From Jidongwangia harbinensis (GTDB lineage: Bacteria > Actinomycetota > Actinomycetes > Mycobacteriales > Micromonosporaceae): a stretch of DNA of 64,000 bases. The stretch lies in NCBI RefSeq assembly GCF_020216025.1, contig NZ_JAIWNC010000010.1, positions 186,001 through 250,000 of the forward strand, in the 5' to 3' direction. How positions within the stretch are numbered: the stretch's first letter is position 1; every line of letters starts with the position of its first letter. Made by a program: the position numbers and the translations under genes. Under the pieces are notes generated by a model, which did not search any database, was not told the DNA's origin, and saw nothing but the letters and a program-made list of their open reading frames with translations. Below, piece by piece: positions 8,036-16,379 of this stretch.

Positions 8036-8623
8036 GTGGATGCCGAAGACACCGAGAGCTTCCGCGAGTTCGTCCGCGTCCGGTTCGAGCCGCTGCGCGC
8101 CCTGGCGTACGTGACGTGCGGTGACTGGCAGGCCGCGGAGGACGCGGTGGCCGGTTCGCTGGCCCGGCTCTACCTGCGCTGGCACCGGGTGGCGTCGCCG
8201 GACGCGTACGCCCGCACCATGGTGGTGCGCGCCGCGATCGGGGAGAAGAGCCGGCCGTGGCGGCGGGAGCGCGCGGTCGGCGACGCCCTGCCCGAGGTGC
8301 CCGTGCCGGACACGTCGGCGGACGTCGACGAACGGCTGCGGCTGCAGGCGGCGCTGCGGCACGTACCGCCCCGGCAGCGGGCGGTCCTGGTGCTGAGGTT
8401 CCTCGAGGGCCTCAGCGTCGAGCAGACCGCGGAGATCCTGGGGTGCCGGACCGGCACCGTCAAGAGCCAGAGCGCACGAGGGCTGGACACCCTGCGGGCC
8501 GTCCTGGCGGCCGAGGACATCACCCTGCGCGGGGAAGAGGGGGAGGACCATGTCGTACCACGTCCGGGACGTATTGGAGTCGGTGCGGGACACGGCGCCG
8601 GCGCCGCACACGACCGCCGATGA
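8036..8623 (+). CDS. SigE-like ECF sigma factor
   Basis: From the GTG at 8036 this encodes 195 residues. FREFVRVRFEPLRALAYVTCGDWQAAEDAV forms region 2. LRHVPPRQRAVLVLRFLEGLSVEQTAEILGCRTGTVKSQSARGLDTL forms region 4 with its helix-turn-helix. The GTG is preceded by GGAGAAGGGAGC; a longer in-frame start at 7835 would run back into the kinase gene and is unlikely. The last ~25 codons overlap the next gene by 74 bp. This type of sigma factor is usually encoded directly before a single-pass membrane protein, as here. Confidence 0.86.
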   Translation: MDAEDTESFREFVRVRFEPLRALAYVTCGDWQAAEDAVAGSLARLYLRWHRVASPDAYARTMVVRAAIGEKSRPWRRERAVGDALPEVPVPDTSADVDERLRLQAALRHVPPRQRAVLVLRFLEGLSVEQTAEILGCRTGTVKSQSARGLDTLRAVLAAEDITLRGEEGEDHVVPRPGRIGVGAGHGAGAAHDRR

Positions 8624-9677
8624 CATCATCGCCACGGCGCGCCGGATCCGGGCCCGCCGGCGGGCGGCGATGGCCGGTGGCGCGGCGGCCTGCCTCGCCG
8701 TGATGACCGCGGCGGTGACCGCGCTGGGCCCGTCCGGAACGAAGGCGCCGGGCACCGGGGTGCCGGCCGCCGTGCAGCCGGTGCAGGCCTCGCCGTTGCT
8801 GCCGCCGGACACGTTCAGCACCGTGCTCGGCGAGTACCGGGTGGGCCCGTACCGGATCGGCCCGGTCCGTCAGGTCACCGCCGGATACCAGCAGCTGCCG
8901 GTTCACCGGGACGGGCTGACCTGGCCGGCCGACGACGGTCGCCGGTTCCCGCTCGCGGACGGGATGATCACGGTCTACCGCCCCGGCGTGTACCACCCGG
9001 ACCGGCTCGGCCGCGACGACCCGAGCGGGGTGTACGGCGTCCCGTCCCCGCTCACCGTGGCCGGCCGTCCCGCCGTCTCCCGTACCGTGTCGAAGTCGGT
9101 CTCGGTGGGCTCCGCCCCGCCCTCGCCGGCGCCGGACGGCCACGTGCGCACCGCGCTGGCGTGGCAGTACGCGCCGGACGCCTGGGCCACCTACGTGCCG
9201 ACCTCGGTGGACCGCGACGAGTCCGCCGCGGACGCCCTGCGCATCGCCGCGGCGGTGACCCCGCGACCGGAACGGGAGCTGCGGGTGCCGTACCGCCTCG
9301 ACGTCGTTCCGGACGGCTGGCAGACGGTCGCGGTCACCGAGACCCGGGAGAAGGACGGCACCGTGCTGTCCGAGGTCTACCTGCACAAGGGGCCGGTGCC
9401 GGACGCCCGCCTGGCCGGGCAGGTCGACATCCGGCTGCCCGGCGTGCACATCGTGGTGATGAAGGCCCAGCCCAAGGACGAGCGGATCCGCGGCCGGAAC
9501 GGCGTGCACTGCTATCCGCCGCAGGCGGCCTGCACGGTGGTCCTCGGCGAGTACCTGATCGACGTGGACGGCCGCGGTGCCGGGGACCTGACCGAGGCCG
9601 ACATCCGGCGGATCGTGGACGGGCTGCAGCCGGTCGACATCGCCGACGTCGGCGCCTGGCTGCCGGTGAAGGACTAG
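8550..9677 (+). CDS. Single-pass membrane protein partnered with the sigma factor
   Basis: The protein is 375 residues long. A short cytoplasmic N-terminus (about 45 residues, with HTTADDIIATARRIRARRR) precedes one membrane segment at about residues 47-66. A large external domain of about 300 residues follows. No zinc motif is present. It overlaps the 3' end of the ECF sigma gene by 74 bp, so expression is coupled. The N-terminal DDIIATARRIRARRR pattern is common in proteins encoded after SigE-like factors, where they are thought to act as anti-sigma or sensor proteins. That role is inference; the external domain is unrecognised. Confidence 0.7.
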   Translation: MSYHVRDVLESVRDTAPAPHTTADDIIATARRIRARRRAAMAGGAAACLAVMTAAVTALGPSGTKAPGTGVPAAVQPVQASPLLPPDTFSTVLGEYRVGPYRIGPVRQVTAGYQQLPVHRDGLTWPADDGRRFPLADGMITVYRPGVYHPDRLGRDDPSGVYGVPSPLTVAGRPAVSRTVSKSVSVGSAPPSPAPDGHVRTALAWQYAPDAWATYVPTSVDRDESAADALRIAAAVTPRPERELRVPYRLDVVPDGWQTVAVTETREKDGTVLSEVYLHKGPVPDARLAGQVDIRLPGVHIVVMKAQPKDERIRGRNGVHCYPPQAACTVVLGEYLIDVDGRGAGDLTEADIRRIVDGLQPVDIADVGAWLPVKD

Positions 9678-10435
9678 TTTCCGGCGGGGCGCGCCGCCGC
9701 CGGGTCGAAACCGAACGGCAGCTCCAGCCGGTGCGCGTGCAGCAGCTCGCGGTCGGCCAGCAGGTCCGGGGTGGGTCCGTCGGCGACGATCCGGCCGGCG
9801 TCCAGGATCACCGACCGCGGGCACAGCTGCAGCGCGTACGGCAGGTCGTGGGTCACCATCAGCACGGTGACCGGCAGGCCCTGGAGGACCTCGGCCAGCT
9901 CGCGCCGGCTGGCCGGGTCCAGGTTCGAGGAGGGCTCGTCGAGCACCAGGATCTCCGGGCGCATGGCCAGCACCGTGGCCACCGCCACCCGGCGGCGCTG
10001 GCCGAACGACAGGTGGTGCGGCACCTGGTCGCGGACGTCGCTCATGTCCACCGCGGCGAGCGCCTCGTCCACCCGGGCGGCGAGTTCCGGTCCGCGTACC
10101 CCCAGATTCGCCGGGCCGAACGCGACGTCCTCGGCGACCGTGGGCATGAACAGCTGGTCGTCCGGGTCCTGGAAGACGATGCCGACGCGGCGCCGGATCT
10201 CCGCGACGGCGGCCCGGTCGCGCGGGTCCACCCGGGCCCCGGCGATCTCCACCGTGCCGCCCCCGCCGTGCAGGATGCCGTTGAGGTGCAGCACCAGCGT
10301 GGTCTTGCCGGCCCCGTTCGGGCCGAGCAGGGCCACCCGTTCGCCGGCGCCGACGGTCAGGTCCACGCCGGTGAGCGCCACGCTTCCGTCCGGGTAGGCG
10401 TAGTGCAGGTCCTGGATGCGCAGCGACGGGGTCAC
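9674..10435 (-). CDS. cbiO: ECF transporter ATPase, CbiO type
   Basis: The protein is 253 residues long. Walker A is GPNGAGKT, the Q-loop is FQDPDDQLF (typical of ECF transporter ATPases), the signature is LSFGQRRR and Walker B is ILVLDEP. An H-loop, VTHDLPYA, follows. The GTG start at 10435 overlaps the stop of the CbiQ gene (GTGA), so the genes are coupled. It would power uptake by the membrane proteins encoded upstream in the same operon. The operon-level Nur-like box suggests nickel rather than cobalt, but the protein itself cannot tell them apart. Confidence 0.92.
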   Translation of the reverse strand: MTPSLRIQDLHYAYPDGSVALTGVDLTVGAGERVALLGPNGAGKTTLVLHLNGILHGGGGTVEIAGARVDPRDRAAVAEIRRRVGIVFQDPDDQLFMPTVAEDVAFGPANLGVRGPELAARVDEALAAVDMSDVRDQVPHHLSFGQRRRVAVATVLAMRPEILVLDEPSSNLDPASRRELAEVLQGLPVTVLMVTHDLPYALQLCPRSVILDAGRIVADGPTPDLLADRELLHAHRLELPFGFDPAAARPAGN

Positions 10436-11193
10436 TGCAGCACCGTAACCACGGCGATCCCGGCGGCCGTCGCGGGGAGCAGCGCGGCGGCGGCCCACTG
10501 CCCGGCGGTGACCGGGGCCCGGTCCGGCCGGGGCAGCCGTCCGGTGTAGCCGCGGGACAGCATGGCCAGGTAGACCCGCTCGCCGCGCTCGAACGCCCGC
10601 AGGAACAGCGCGCCGATGCTGATCGCGAACGCCTTCACCTGCCAGAGGAACCGGGGGTCGTACCCGCGGGACAGCCGCGCGATCCGCATCCGCCGCGCGT
10701 CGTCGACCAGGATGTCCAGGTAGCGCAGCATGAACGTGGCGATCTGGGTGAACACCACCGGGCAGTGCAGCCGGTCCAGCCCGCCGATCAGGTCGCGCAT
10801 GGTGGTGGTGCCGGCCAGGACCAGCGACGCGAGTACGCCCAGCGTGCCCTTCGCGGCGATGTTCCAGGCGCCGTAGAGCCCGTCCACCGACAGCGACATG
10901 CCCAGCCAGGTGACCCGTTCCCCGTGCCCGGCGAACGGCAGCGCGACGGCCAGCAGCACGAACGGCAGCTCGATGGTGGCGCGCCGGGCCAGCCAGCCGG
11001 GCCGGATCCGCGCCGCGGCGGCCGCCGCGACGATCAGCAGGGCGTACCCGGCGAACGCGGCGAACTCCGCCCGCGGGGTGACCACCACGACGACGGTGTA
11101 CAGCACCATCGCGACGATCTTCGCTTCGGCCGGCAGGCGGTGGACCGGGCTGTCGTGGTCCAGGTGGAGCACCGAGGTGTGGCCGGCACCCAT
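10432..11193 (-). CDS. cbiQ: ECF transporter membrane coupling protein, CbiQ/EcfT type
   Basis: The protein is 253 residues with about five hydrophobic segments. It carries two 'A-R-G'-type coupling helices: RIARLSRGYDPR and LAMLSRGYTGRLP, the second being the SRG motif conserved in EcfT proteins that contacts the ATPase. The start ATG overlaps the stop of the PDGLE-domain gene by one base. It connects the ATPase to the substrate-binding CbiM subunit in a group I energy-coupling-factor importer. Confidence 0.92.
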   Translation of the reverse strand: MGAGHTSVLHLDHDSPVHRLPAEAKIVAMVLYTVVVVVTPRAEFAAFAGYALLIVAAAAAARIRPGWLARRATIELPFVLLAVALPFAGHGERVTWLGMSLSVDGLYGAWNIAAKGTLGVLASLVLAGTTTMRDLIGGLDRLHCPVVFTQIATFMLRYLDILVDDARRMRIARLSRGYDPRFLWQVKAFAISIGALFLRAFERGERVYLAMLSRGYTGRLPRPDRAPVTAGQWAAAALLPATAAGIAVVTVLQ

Positions 11194-11573
11194 CAGGCCG
11201 GACCGGCACCTTCCCGCTCGCGGTCGCCGGTGCCCTCCGCGGGCCGGCGGCGGACCAGCCAGAACAGGCCGCCACCGATGGCGAACGTGAGCATCACGCC
11301 GAGGATGCCGGACAGACCGGTGGACAGGTGCTCGTTGCCGATGCCGCGGATGCCGTAGTCGGCGAGCGGGCTGTCGCCGAGCTGGTGCTCCCGTTCCTGC
11401 TGGAGCATGCAGGTGCCGCCGGTGATCTCGTCGTCCGGCCCGAACGTGCAGCCGGCCCGGGCGGTGTCGTCGAGCCCGTCCGGGCTGGACGAGGCGAACG
11501 AGCTGACCACGCCGGCCAGCAGCATCGCGACCAGCAGCCCGCCGGCCAGGAACCAGCCGAGTCGCCTGTTCAT
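11193..11573 (-). CDS. PDGLE-domain membrane protein (CbiN/NikN-like accessory subunit)
   Basis: A 126-residue protein with an N-terminal membrane segment (about residues 6-26), an external part and a second membrane segment near residues 88-110. Directly after the first helix is SSSPDGLDD, the PDGL(E) motif of the small subunit that replaces CbiN in nickel/cobalt ECF transporters. The external part contains two cysteines (ARAGC and GGTC), which could contact metal or form a disulfide. It lies between cbiM and cbiQ with 4-bp and 1-bp overlaps, the usual order. Confidence 0.87.
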   Translation of the reverse strand: MNRRLGWFLAGGLLVAMLLAGVVSSFASSSPDGLDDTARAGCTFGPDDEITGGTCMLQQEREHQLGDSPLADYGIRGIGNEHLSTGLSGILGVMLTFAIGGGLFWLVRRRPAEGTGDREREGAGPA

Positions 11574-12268
11574 GCCGGGACTCCGATCGGCTGGGCGGTC
11601 GCGGTGCGGAACCGGCGCAGCGCGTACACCAGGTCGGGGCGGACCCGGACCACCGTGGCGACCGTGGTCGCGGCGATCAGGCCCTCGCCGATGCCGATCA
11701 GTGTGTGTACGCCGGCCATGGCGGCCGCGATCGTGCCCAGCGAGAGTTCGGTGGTACCGCCCATCCAGTACTGCAGCACGAAGCCCTGGGACGCCACCAC
11801 GACGCTCACCACCGAGGCGACGAACGTGGCGACCGCGACGCCGCGGGCCGTCTTCGGCAGCACCCGCAGCAGCACGGCGACCAGCAGATAGCCGGCCGCG
11901 GCCCCGAGCAGCGCCATGTTCGTGATGTTCAGCCCCAGCGCGGTGAGCCCGCCGTCCGCGAACAGCAGGCACTGCACGATCAGCACCGTCGCCACGCAGA
12001 GCGCGCCGACCCACGGCCCGACCAGCACCACGGCGAGCGCGCCGCCGAGCAGGTGGCCGGAGACGCCGGGCAGCACCTGGAAGTTGAGCATCTGCACCGC
12101 GAAGATGAACGCCGCCACCAGCCCGGCCATCGGGGCGAGCCGGTCGTCCAGGTCGGCGCGGCTGCGCAGCACGCAGAAGGCCAGCGCGATCGCGGCGACC
12201 ACGGCGAACACCGCGGACACCTGGCCGTTCACGATCCCGTTGGCGATGTGCATCGCCGTGACGTCCAT
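11570..12268 (-). CDS. cbiM: ECF transporter substrate-binding membrane subunit, CbiM/NikM type
   Basis: The protein is 232 residues with about seven hydrophobic segments. It contains the family block GVSGHLLGGALAVVLVGPWVGAL and the ending HTLIGIGEGLIAATTV. In characterised NikM/CbiM the N-terminal Met-His binds the metal. Here MHIANG occurs five codons in, so a start at ATG 12253 would put His at position 2. The better ribosome site (GGGAGG) serves the ATG at 12268, which I give as the boundary. The mature form may depend on which start is used. It heads the metal importer operon; a Nur-like box lies upstream. Confidence 0.9.
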   Translation of the reverse strand: MDVTAMHIANGIVNGQVSAVFAVVAAIALAFCVLRSRADLDDRLAPMAGLVAAFIFAVQMLNFQVLPGVSGHLLGGALAVVLVGPWVGALCVATVLIVQCLLFADGGLTALGLNITNMALLGAAAGYLLVAVLLRVLPKTARGVAVATFVASVVSVVVASQGFVLQYWMGGTTELSLGTIAAAMAGVHTLIGIGEGLIAATTVATVVRVRPDLVYALRRFRTATAQPIGVPA

Positions 12269-12321
12269 GCGGCCTCCCTGGGCGGTCTGGTCCGGGCCAG
12301 CATATTGGGCAGAGATTGCTG

Positions 12322-12338
12322 TTGCAAAGATGTGGCAA
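12322..12338. promoter_or_regulatory. Nur-box-like operator upstream of the metal importer
   Basis: TTGCAA (12322-12327), a 5-base spacer and TGGCAA (12333-12338) match the tTGCaa-N5-ttGCAA consensus I recall for the Streptomyces nickel-responsive Fur-family repressor Nur, with one mismatch. It lies 54 bp upstream of the cbiM start in the divergent region shared with the AraC-type regulator gene. It suggests repression of importer genes by nickel. Confidence 0.65.
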
Positions 12339-12433
12339 CAAGGGTTCGATCCATCGCGGGCGATCCACGTCACAGCCACCGATCGCGGATTGGACCGCGG
12401 CCGGTGCCGCCCGCGCTTGGCACAGTGCAAGAC

Positions 12434-13393
12434 GTGAAGAACGTCGCTGTGCTCATGCCGGCCACCGTGCGGCCGTTCGAACTCGCCATCTACTCCGAGG
12501 TCTTCGGCATCGACCGCACCGCCGACGGGGTACCCGCCTTCGACTTCGCCGTCGTCTCCGAACACCCCGGCGTACCGGCCCGCACGCTCGGCGGCCTCCA
12601 GATGACCGCGTCCGCCGGCCTGGACCGGATGGCCGAAGCCGACCTCGTCGCGATCGCGCCCGGCGAACGCGTCGACGAACCGGTCAGCGACGCCGTGGCC
12701 GAGGCACTGCACGCCGCGGTACGCCGCGGCGCCCGCGTGGTCGCCGTCTGCTCGGCCGCGTTCACCCTGGCGGCGGTGGGACTGCTCGACGGCCGCCGGG
12801 CCGCCACCCACTGGATGTACGCCCCGGAACTCGCCCGCCGGTACCCGCGCACCACGGTGGACCCGGACGTGCTCTACGTCGACGCCGACCCGGTGTTCAC
12901 CTCGGCCGGCACCGCCGCCGGCATCGACCTGTGCCTGCACCTGGTGTGCCGCGACCACGGCGCCGCGGTGGCCAACGCGATAGCCCGCCGGATGGTGGTC
13001 GGCCCGCACCGGTCCGCCGACCAGGCCCAGGTCGTGGAGACCCCGACCCCGGACGTACGCCACGACAACGGCATCGACGCCGTGCTGGACTGGTCGATGC
13101 GCAACCTGCACCAGAACCTGTCGGTGGACGTGCTGGCCCGGCGGGCGTACCAGTCGCGGCGGTCCTTCGCCCGCAGGTTCCGCGCCGCGACCGGCACCAC
13201 GCCGTACCGGTGGATCGTCGACCAGCGCATCCGGCGCGCCCAGGCCCTGCTCGAATCGGAGCCGGCCCTGACCGTCGAAGACGTCGCGACGCACACCGGG
13301 TTCCCGTCACCCGGCATGCTCCGCCAGCATTTCCACCGGCGTCACGGCTGCTCGCCGTCGGAGTACCGGGCCCGGTTCGTGCCAGTCAGCTGA
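12434..13393 (+). CDS. GlxA-family transcriptional regulator (DJ-1/PfpI domain plus AraC HTH)
   Basis: The protein is 319 residues from GTG 12434; a start at the ATG seven codons later is possible. Residues ~1-190 form a DJ-1/PfpI-like domain with AVCSAAFTLAAVGLLDGRRAATHW around the nucleophile-elbow position. Residues ~215-319 form an AraC DNA-binding domain (LSVDVLARRAYQSRRSFARRF, then VEDVATHTGFPSPGMLRQHF). Members of this family respond to small molecules and activate adjacent genes. It is divergent from the metal importer but need not regulate it; the Nur-like box lies between them. Confidence 0.88.
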   Translation: MKNVAVLMPATVRPFELAIYSEVFGIDRTADGVPAFDFAVVSEHPGVPARTLGGLQMTASAGLDRMAEADLVAIAPGERVDEPVSDAVAEALHAAVRRGARVVAVCSAAFTLAAVGLLDGRRAATHWMYAPELARRYPRTTVDPDVLYVDADPVFTSAGTAAGIDLCLHLVCRDHGAAVANAIARRMVVGPHRSADQAQVVETPTPDVRHDNGIDAVLDWSMRNLHQNLSVDVLARRAYQSRRSFARRFRAATGTTPYRWIVDQRIRRAQALLESEPALTVEDVATHTGFPSPGMLRQHFHRRHGCSPSEYRARFVPVS

Positions 13394-14222
13394 CCCCGTC
13401 GAGCACCGGGATCAGCGCCTCCTCCTCGTAGTCGAGGTGCCGCTCGACCTCGGTGGCGAGCCGGTCCACCTCGGCGCGCAGGTCCGCCCGGCCCACACCG
13501 GAGTCGCCGAGCACCCGCTGCAACCGCGCCACCAGCGCCGCGATGGCGTCGTGTTCGCCCCGCAACCGGTCCAGCACCGGAGCCAGGTCGGGCCGTTCCC
13601 CGCCCAGCCGCCCGAACAACGCCCGATCCTCCATCGTGTGATGAGCGTGCAGGCCGCCGCACACGGTCAGGCAGTTGATCCGCAACTGGGCACCCAGCAC
13701 CGGCCCGGACCCCGCCACCTCGACGCGAATCCGGCCCAGCTCCCGGCGGAACGCGTCGTGGATCAGCCGGAGCCCCTCGCCCATCGTGGTGGCGCCGGTG
13801 CGGGGCGGCCCCGGAATCTCGGTCAGCGCCACCACCGGCAGCGCCCGGTCCGTCCGGGCCTGATAGTCGGCCCAGCCCGGATCGGCCTCGACCGCCCGAG
13901 CGAACGCCCGGTCCCGTTCCGCCCCGGCCAGAACCGTGGCCTCCGCCTCGTACGTGAAGATCCCGTCCTCGACGGTGACCACCGGATGGGCCAGCAGGTT
14001 GTGATACCACGCCGGGTGCCGCGGCGCGCCGGCCGCCGACGCGATGACGAGCACCCGCAGGCCGCCGTCCGGCAGATACCCCACGGGTACGGTGTGCGGC
14101 CGGCCGGACCGGGCGCCGGTGGTGGTCACCAGAATCAGGCGGGCGCCGTCGAGCCAGCCGCGTACCCGGCCGTGGTTGGCGCGGAACTCCTCGATGACGG
14201 GAGTGTTGAAGTCGTTGGGCAT
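13386..14222 (-). CDS. DDN-type nitroreductase domain fused to a hemerythrin-like domain
   Basis: The protein is 278 residues. The first ~135 match the deazaflavin-dependent nitroreductase (DDN/F420) split barrel: GARLILVTTTGARSGRPHTVPVGYLP and HPAWYHNLLAHPVVTVE. The C-terminal ~140 residues form a hemerythrin-like four-helix bundle. Its candidate metal ligands are H-A-H-H in GGLHAHHTMEDRALF, GEHDAIAAL and ERHLDYEEEALIP. A fusion would join an F420-using reductase to an iron or oxygen/NO-sensing bundle. Its 3' end overlaps the AraC-type regulator gene by 8 bp in convergent orientation. Domain calls are firm; the function of the fusion is unknown. Confidence 0.82.
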   Translation of the reverse strand: MPNDFNTPVIEEFRANHGRVRGWLDGARLILVTTTGARSGRPHTVPVGYLPDGGLRVLVIASAAGAPRHPAWYHNLLAHPVVTVEDGIFTYEAEATVLAGAERDRAFARAVEADPGWADYQARTDRALPVVALTEIPGPPRTGATTMGEGLRLIHDAFRRELGRIRVEVAGSGPVLGAQLRINCLTVCGGLHAHHTMEDRALFGRLGGERPDLAPVLDRLRGEHDAIAALVARLQRVLGDSGVGRADLRAEVDRLATEVERHLDYEEEALIPVLDGVS

Positions 14223-14737
14223 TCGTCGCTTTCGGTGTTCGGGCCACGGGGACGACGTGGCGGGTTGAGGTCTTGGCTGGGTGGCTCCTTGGGCCGGGTG
14301 GCGTCGGAGGAGCCGCTGCTCAGCGCGTCGACTGACGCCCTGCGCCGGGTGCTGTCTGCGCCGAGCCGCTGGCGCTGAGCCGCTGGCGTTGGCGTTGGCG
14401 TTGAGCCGCTGGCGTTGGCGTTGAGCCGCTGCCGCTGCCGCTGGGTCGCTGCTGCTGTGCCGCTGGCGCCTGCACCTGGCCGGCACACCGCACCTGGACT
14501 CCGGCGCTGGGCCTGGCGCTGGCGCTGGGCCGCTGGGCGCTCGTGGTGGAAGCGCCGACTGGCTGGCCGGCGGACTAACCACCTAGCTGGTTGGCGGGGC
14601 GCGGGCAGGCGGCCGATGGGACCGCCGGACGGTCACGCGCCGGCCGGGTGCCCCACTCGGTAATGGCTCAAGGCCGACCCGGCAGTCACGAGGAACACCT
14701 TATCGGCCCGGGCCGCCCGGCGCTGCCCCGTCGCGTC
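14223..14737. repeat. 515-bp intergenic region with degenerate GCC/GCT-rich short repeats
   Basis: No credible gene is seen. From about 14363 to 14468, GAGCCGCTGGCGTTGGCGTT-like units of 14-26 bp recur, decaying into CCGCTG trinucleotide runs. The region next to 14222 should hold the promoter for the nitroreductase-hemerythrin gene; I could not pick -35/-10 elements with confidence. Confidence 0.6.
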
Positions 14738-15616
14738 TCAGCCGGCGTCCTTCGTCCGGGCCGCCACGGCGTGCACCACCGCCGCCATGTCCGCGTCGCC
14801 GTGCCCGAGCGCCACCGTCTCCCGGTACAGCGCCTGGCACACGTCCAGCAACGGTGACGCCACCCCCGCCGCCCGGGCCGCATCGACGATCAGGCCGTTG
14901 TTCATCAGCACGTCCCGGATCGAGGCCTGCACGGCGAAGTCCCCGTCCACCAGCTTCGCCGCCTTGATCGTGGAGACGCTGCTGGCCATCGGCCCGGCGT
15001 CCAGGACCTCCCGGAGCCGCTGCAGGTCGACACCGTGCCGCTCGGCGAAGTGCACCGCCTCGGCCAGCCCGGTGACCATGCTGATCAGGAAGATGTTGAC
15101 ACTGAGCTTCATCAGCAACGCCTGCGGAGCGTCCCCGCACGTCACCACTTCCCGGCACATCGGCGCCAGCAACTGGCGTACCTCCGCGACCGCGTCCGGG
15201 TCACCGGCCACCATGCTCACCAGCTGCCCGTCCTCAGCCGGACGGCGGGACCCGGACACCGGCGCCTCGACGTACCGCCCGGCGGCCGCGCGCACATCCG
15301 CGGCGAGCGCCCGCGAATACCCCGGTGACGTAGTGCCCATCGGCACCACGATGTGCCCGGCCACGAGCGACGCGAAGCCCGGGGTGCCGCGCTGCAGAGC
15401 CTCGTCCACGGCCTGCTCGTGGGCGAGCATGAGAAACACGACCCGGGTCCGCTCGAACACCCCGGCAACGCTGTCCGCCACCTCGGCGCCCGCCGCCCGC
15501 AGTGCCTCCCCGGCCGCGGCGGACCGGTTCCAGACGACGAGCGGCGTGCCCGCCCGTACCAGATTGAGCGCCATCGGCCGCCCCATGACTCCAAGCCCGA
15601 CAAAGCCAACCCTCAT
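14738..15616 (-). CDS. NAD(P)-dependent beta-hydroxyacid dehydrogenase
   Basis: The protein is 292 residues. The N-terminal [20 protein letters not shown] is the Rossmann cofactor site of 3-hydroxyisobutyrate/tartronate semialdehyde/6-phosphogluconate-type dehydrogenases. The substrate loop [16 protein letters not shown] and the helix with catalytic lysine, [14 protein letters not shown], follow at the expected places. The substrate cannot be read from sequence; family members act on 3-hydroxyisobutyrate, tartronate semialdehyde or succinic semialdehyde, or reduce imines. I chose the ATG at 15616 because upstream in-frame sequence lies in tandem-repeat DNA. It is transcribed alone. Confidence 0.87.
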   Translation of the reverse strand: MRVGFVGLGVMGRPMALNLVRAGTPLVVWNRSAAAGEALRAAGAEVADSVAGVFERTRVVFLMLAHEQAVDEALQRGTPGFASLVAGHIVVPMGTTSPGYSRALAADVRAAAGRYVEAPVSGSRRPAEDGQLVSMVAGDPDAVAEVRQLLAPMCREVVTCGDAPQALLMKLSVNIFLISMVTGLAEAVHFAERHGVDLQRLREVLDAGPMASSVSTIKAAKLVDGDFAVQASIRDVLMNNGLIVDAARAAGVASPLLDVCQALYRETVALGHGDADMAAVVHAVAARTKDAG

Positions 15617-15776
15617 GCATCCGACGGTACGGCCTCGGGCCCTCGCCGCCCCGTCACCTTGATGCGCCGTCCCCCGGCCAGTTTCCGCCCAAGCACTCAC
15701 GCCTCGGCAGGGCGAGGCGGCGGTGCGAGCCGGCACCCGGGCCCACCGAACCGCTGTACCTGCGCGCGGGACTTGC

Positions 15777-16030
15777 CGGCTTGTGTGGGTTTGGGGTGCG
15801 GTGGTTGCCGGGGTTCCGCACGGCGGGGTGGGGGTTGTTGGCGTGTGTGGGTTTGGGGTGCGGTGGTTGCCGGGGTTCCGCACGGCGGGGTGGGGGTTGT
15901 TGGCGTGTGCGGGTTTGGGGTGCGGTGGTTGCCGGAATTCCGCACGGCGGGTGGGGCCTGTTGGCGTGTGTGGACTGGGGGTGCGGTGGTTGCCCGGGTT
16001 CCGCACGGGCGGTGGGGCTCGCTCGCGTGC
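15777..16030. repeat. Four ~62-bp direct tandem repeats, intergenic
   Basis: Units begin at about 15783, 15845, 15907 and 15968, with a period of 62, 62 and 61 bp. Each carries the shared core TGCGGTGGTTGCC, and a small inverted pair GTGCGG ... CCGCAC can fold in each unit. Copies 1 and 2 are nearly identical and copies 3 and 4 are diverged. No gene is supported here. Confidence 0.88.
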
Positions 16031-16109
16031 GTGGAGTGCGGGTCGTGTGGCGACCTCCTCGCCCCCGGACTCCCGCGCGTCCGGGGCGCTCACTGCCCCC
16101 GCGACCCCT

Positions 16110-16213
16110 CAAGAAGGACGGTGGCTCGATCTTGGAGTTGTGGCGGGACAAAAGCCGAATCCCACTGACAATCCAGGCACCGCAAGTCCAAGATCGAGGC
16201 ACCGTCGCTTAAC
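16110..16213. repeat. Palindromic MITE-like element
   Basis: Bases 16120-16140 and 16183-16203 are reverse complements at 19 of 21 positions. With one single-base bulge the arms extend outward to about 30 bp, to near 16110 and 16213. The internal loop is about 42 bp. No coding frame is evident. The form is that of a small inverted-repeat element or an extended hairpin. Confidence 0.7.
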
Positions 16214-16228
16214 GACGCACCTTGGCCG

Positions 16229-16372
16229 CGGGGCGGGCGCTGCCGCGGCGGGCGCTGCTACGGGGCGGGCGCTGCCGCGGGGCGGGCGCTGCCGCGGGAC
16301 GGGTGCGCCGAGGGACGGGTGCGCCGGGGGACCGGCTCGGCCACGGGACGGGCTCGGCCACAGGGCAGCTGT
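16229..16372. repeat. Short GC-rich tandem repeats (about 17 bp)
   Basis: GGGGCGGGCGCTGCCGC-type units recur about four times and then decay into GGGACGGGTGCGCC and GGGACGGGCTCGGCCAC variants. The array stops just before the YciO-like gene's 3' end. No coding potential is credible. Confidence 0.7.
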
Positions 16373-16379
16373 GCCGCGA

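Noticed and set aside
12269..12433. Cobalamin riboswitch in front of the CbiM-type operon
   Set aside because: The leader is short and I find no B12-box or adenosylcobalamin core. The Nur-like palindrome explains control better.
15777..16030. CRISPR array
   Set aside because: The repeats are directly adjacent with no unique spacers, vary by point mutation, and no cas gene is near. The same holds for the array at 52260-52546.
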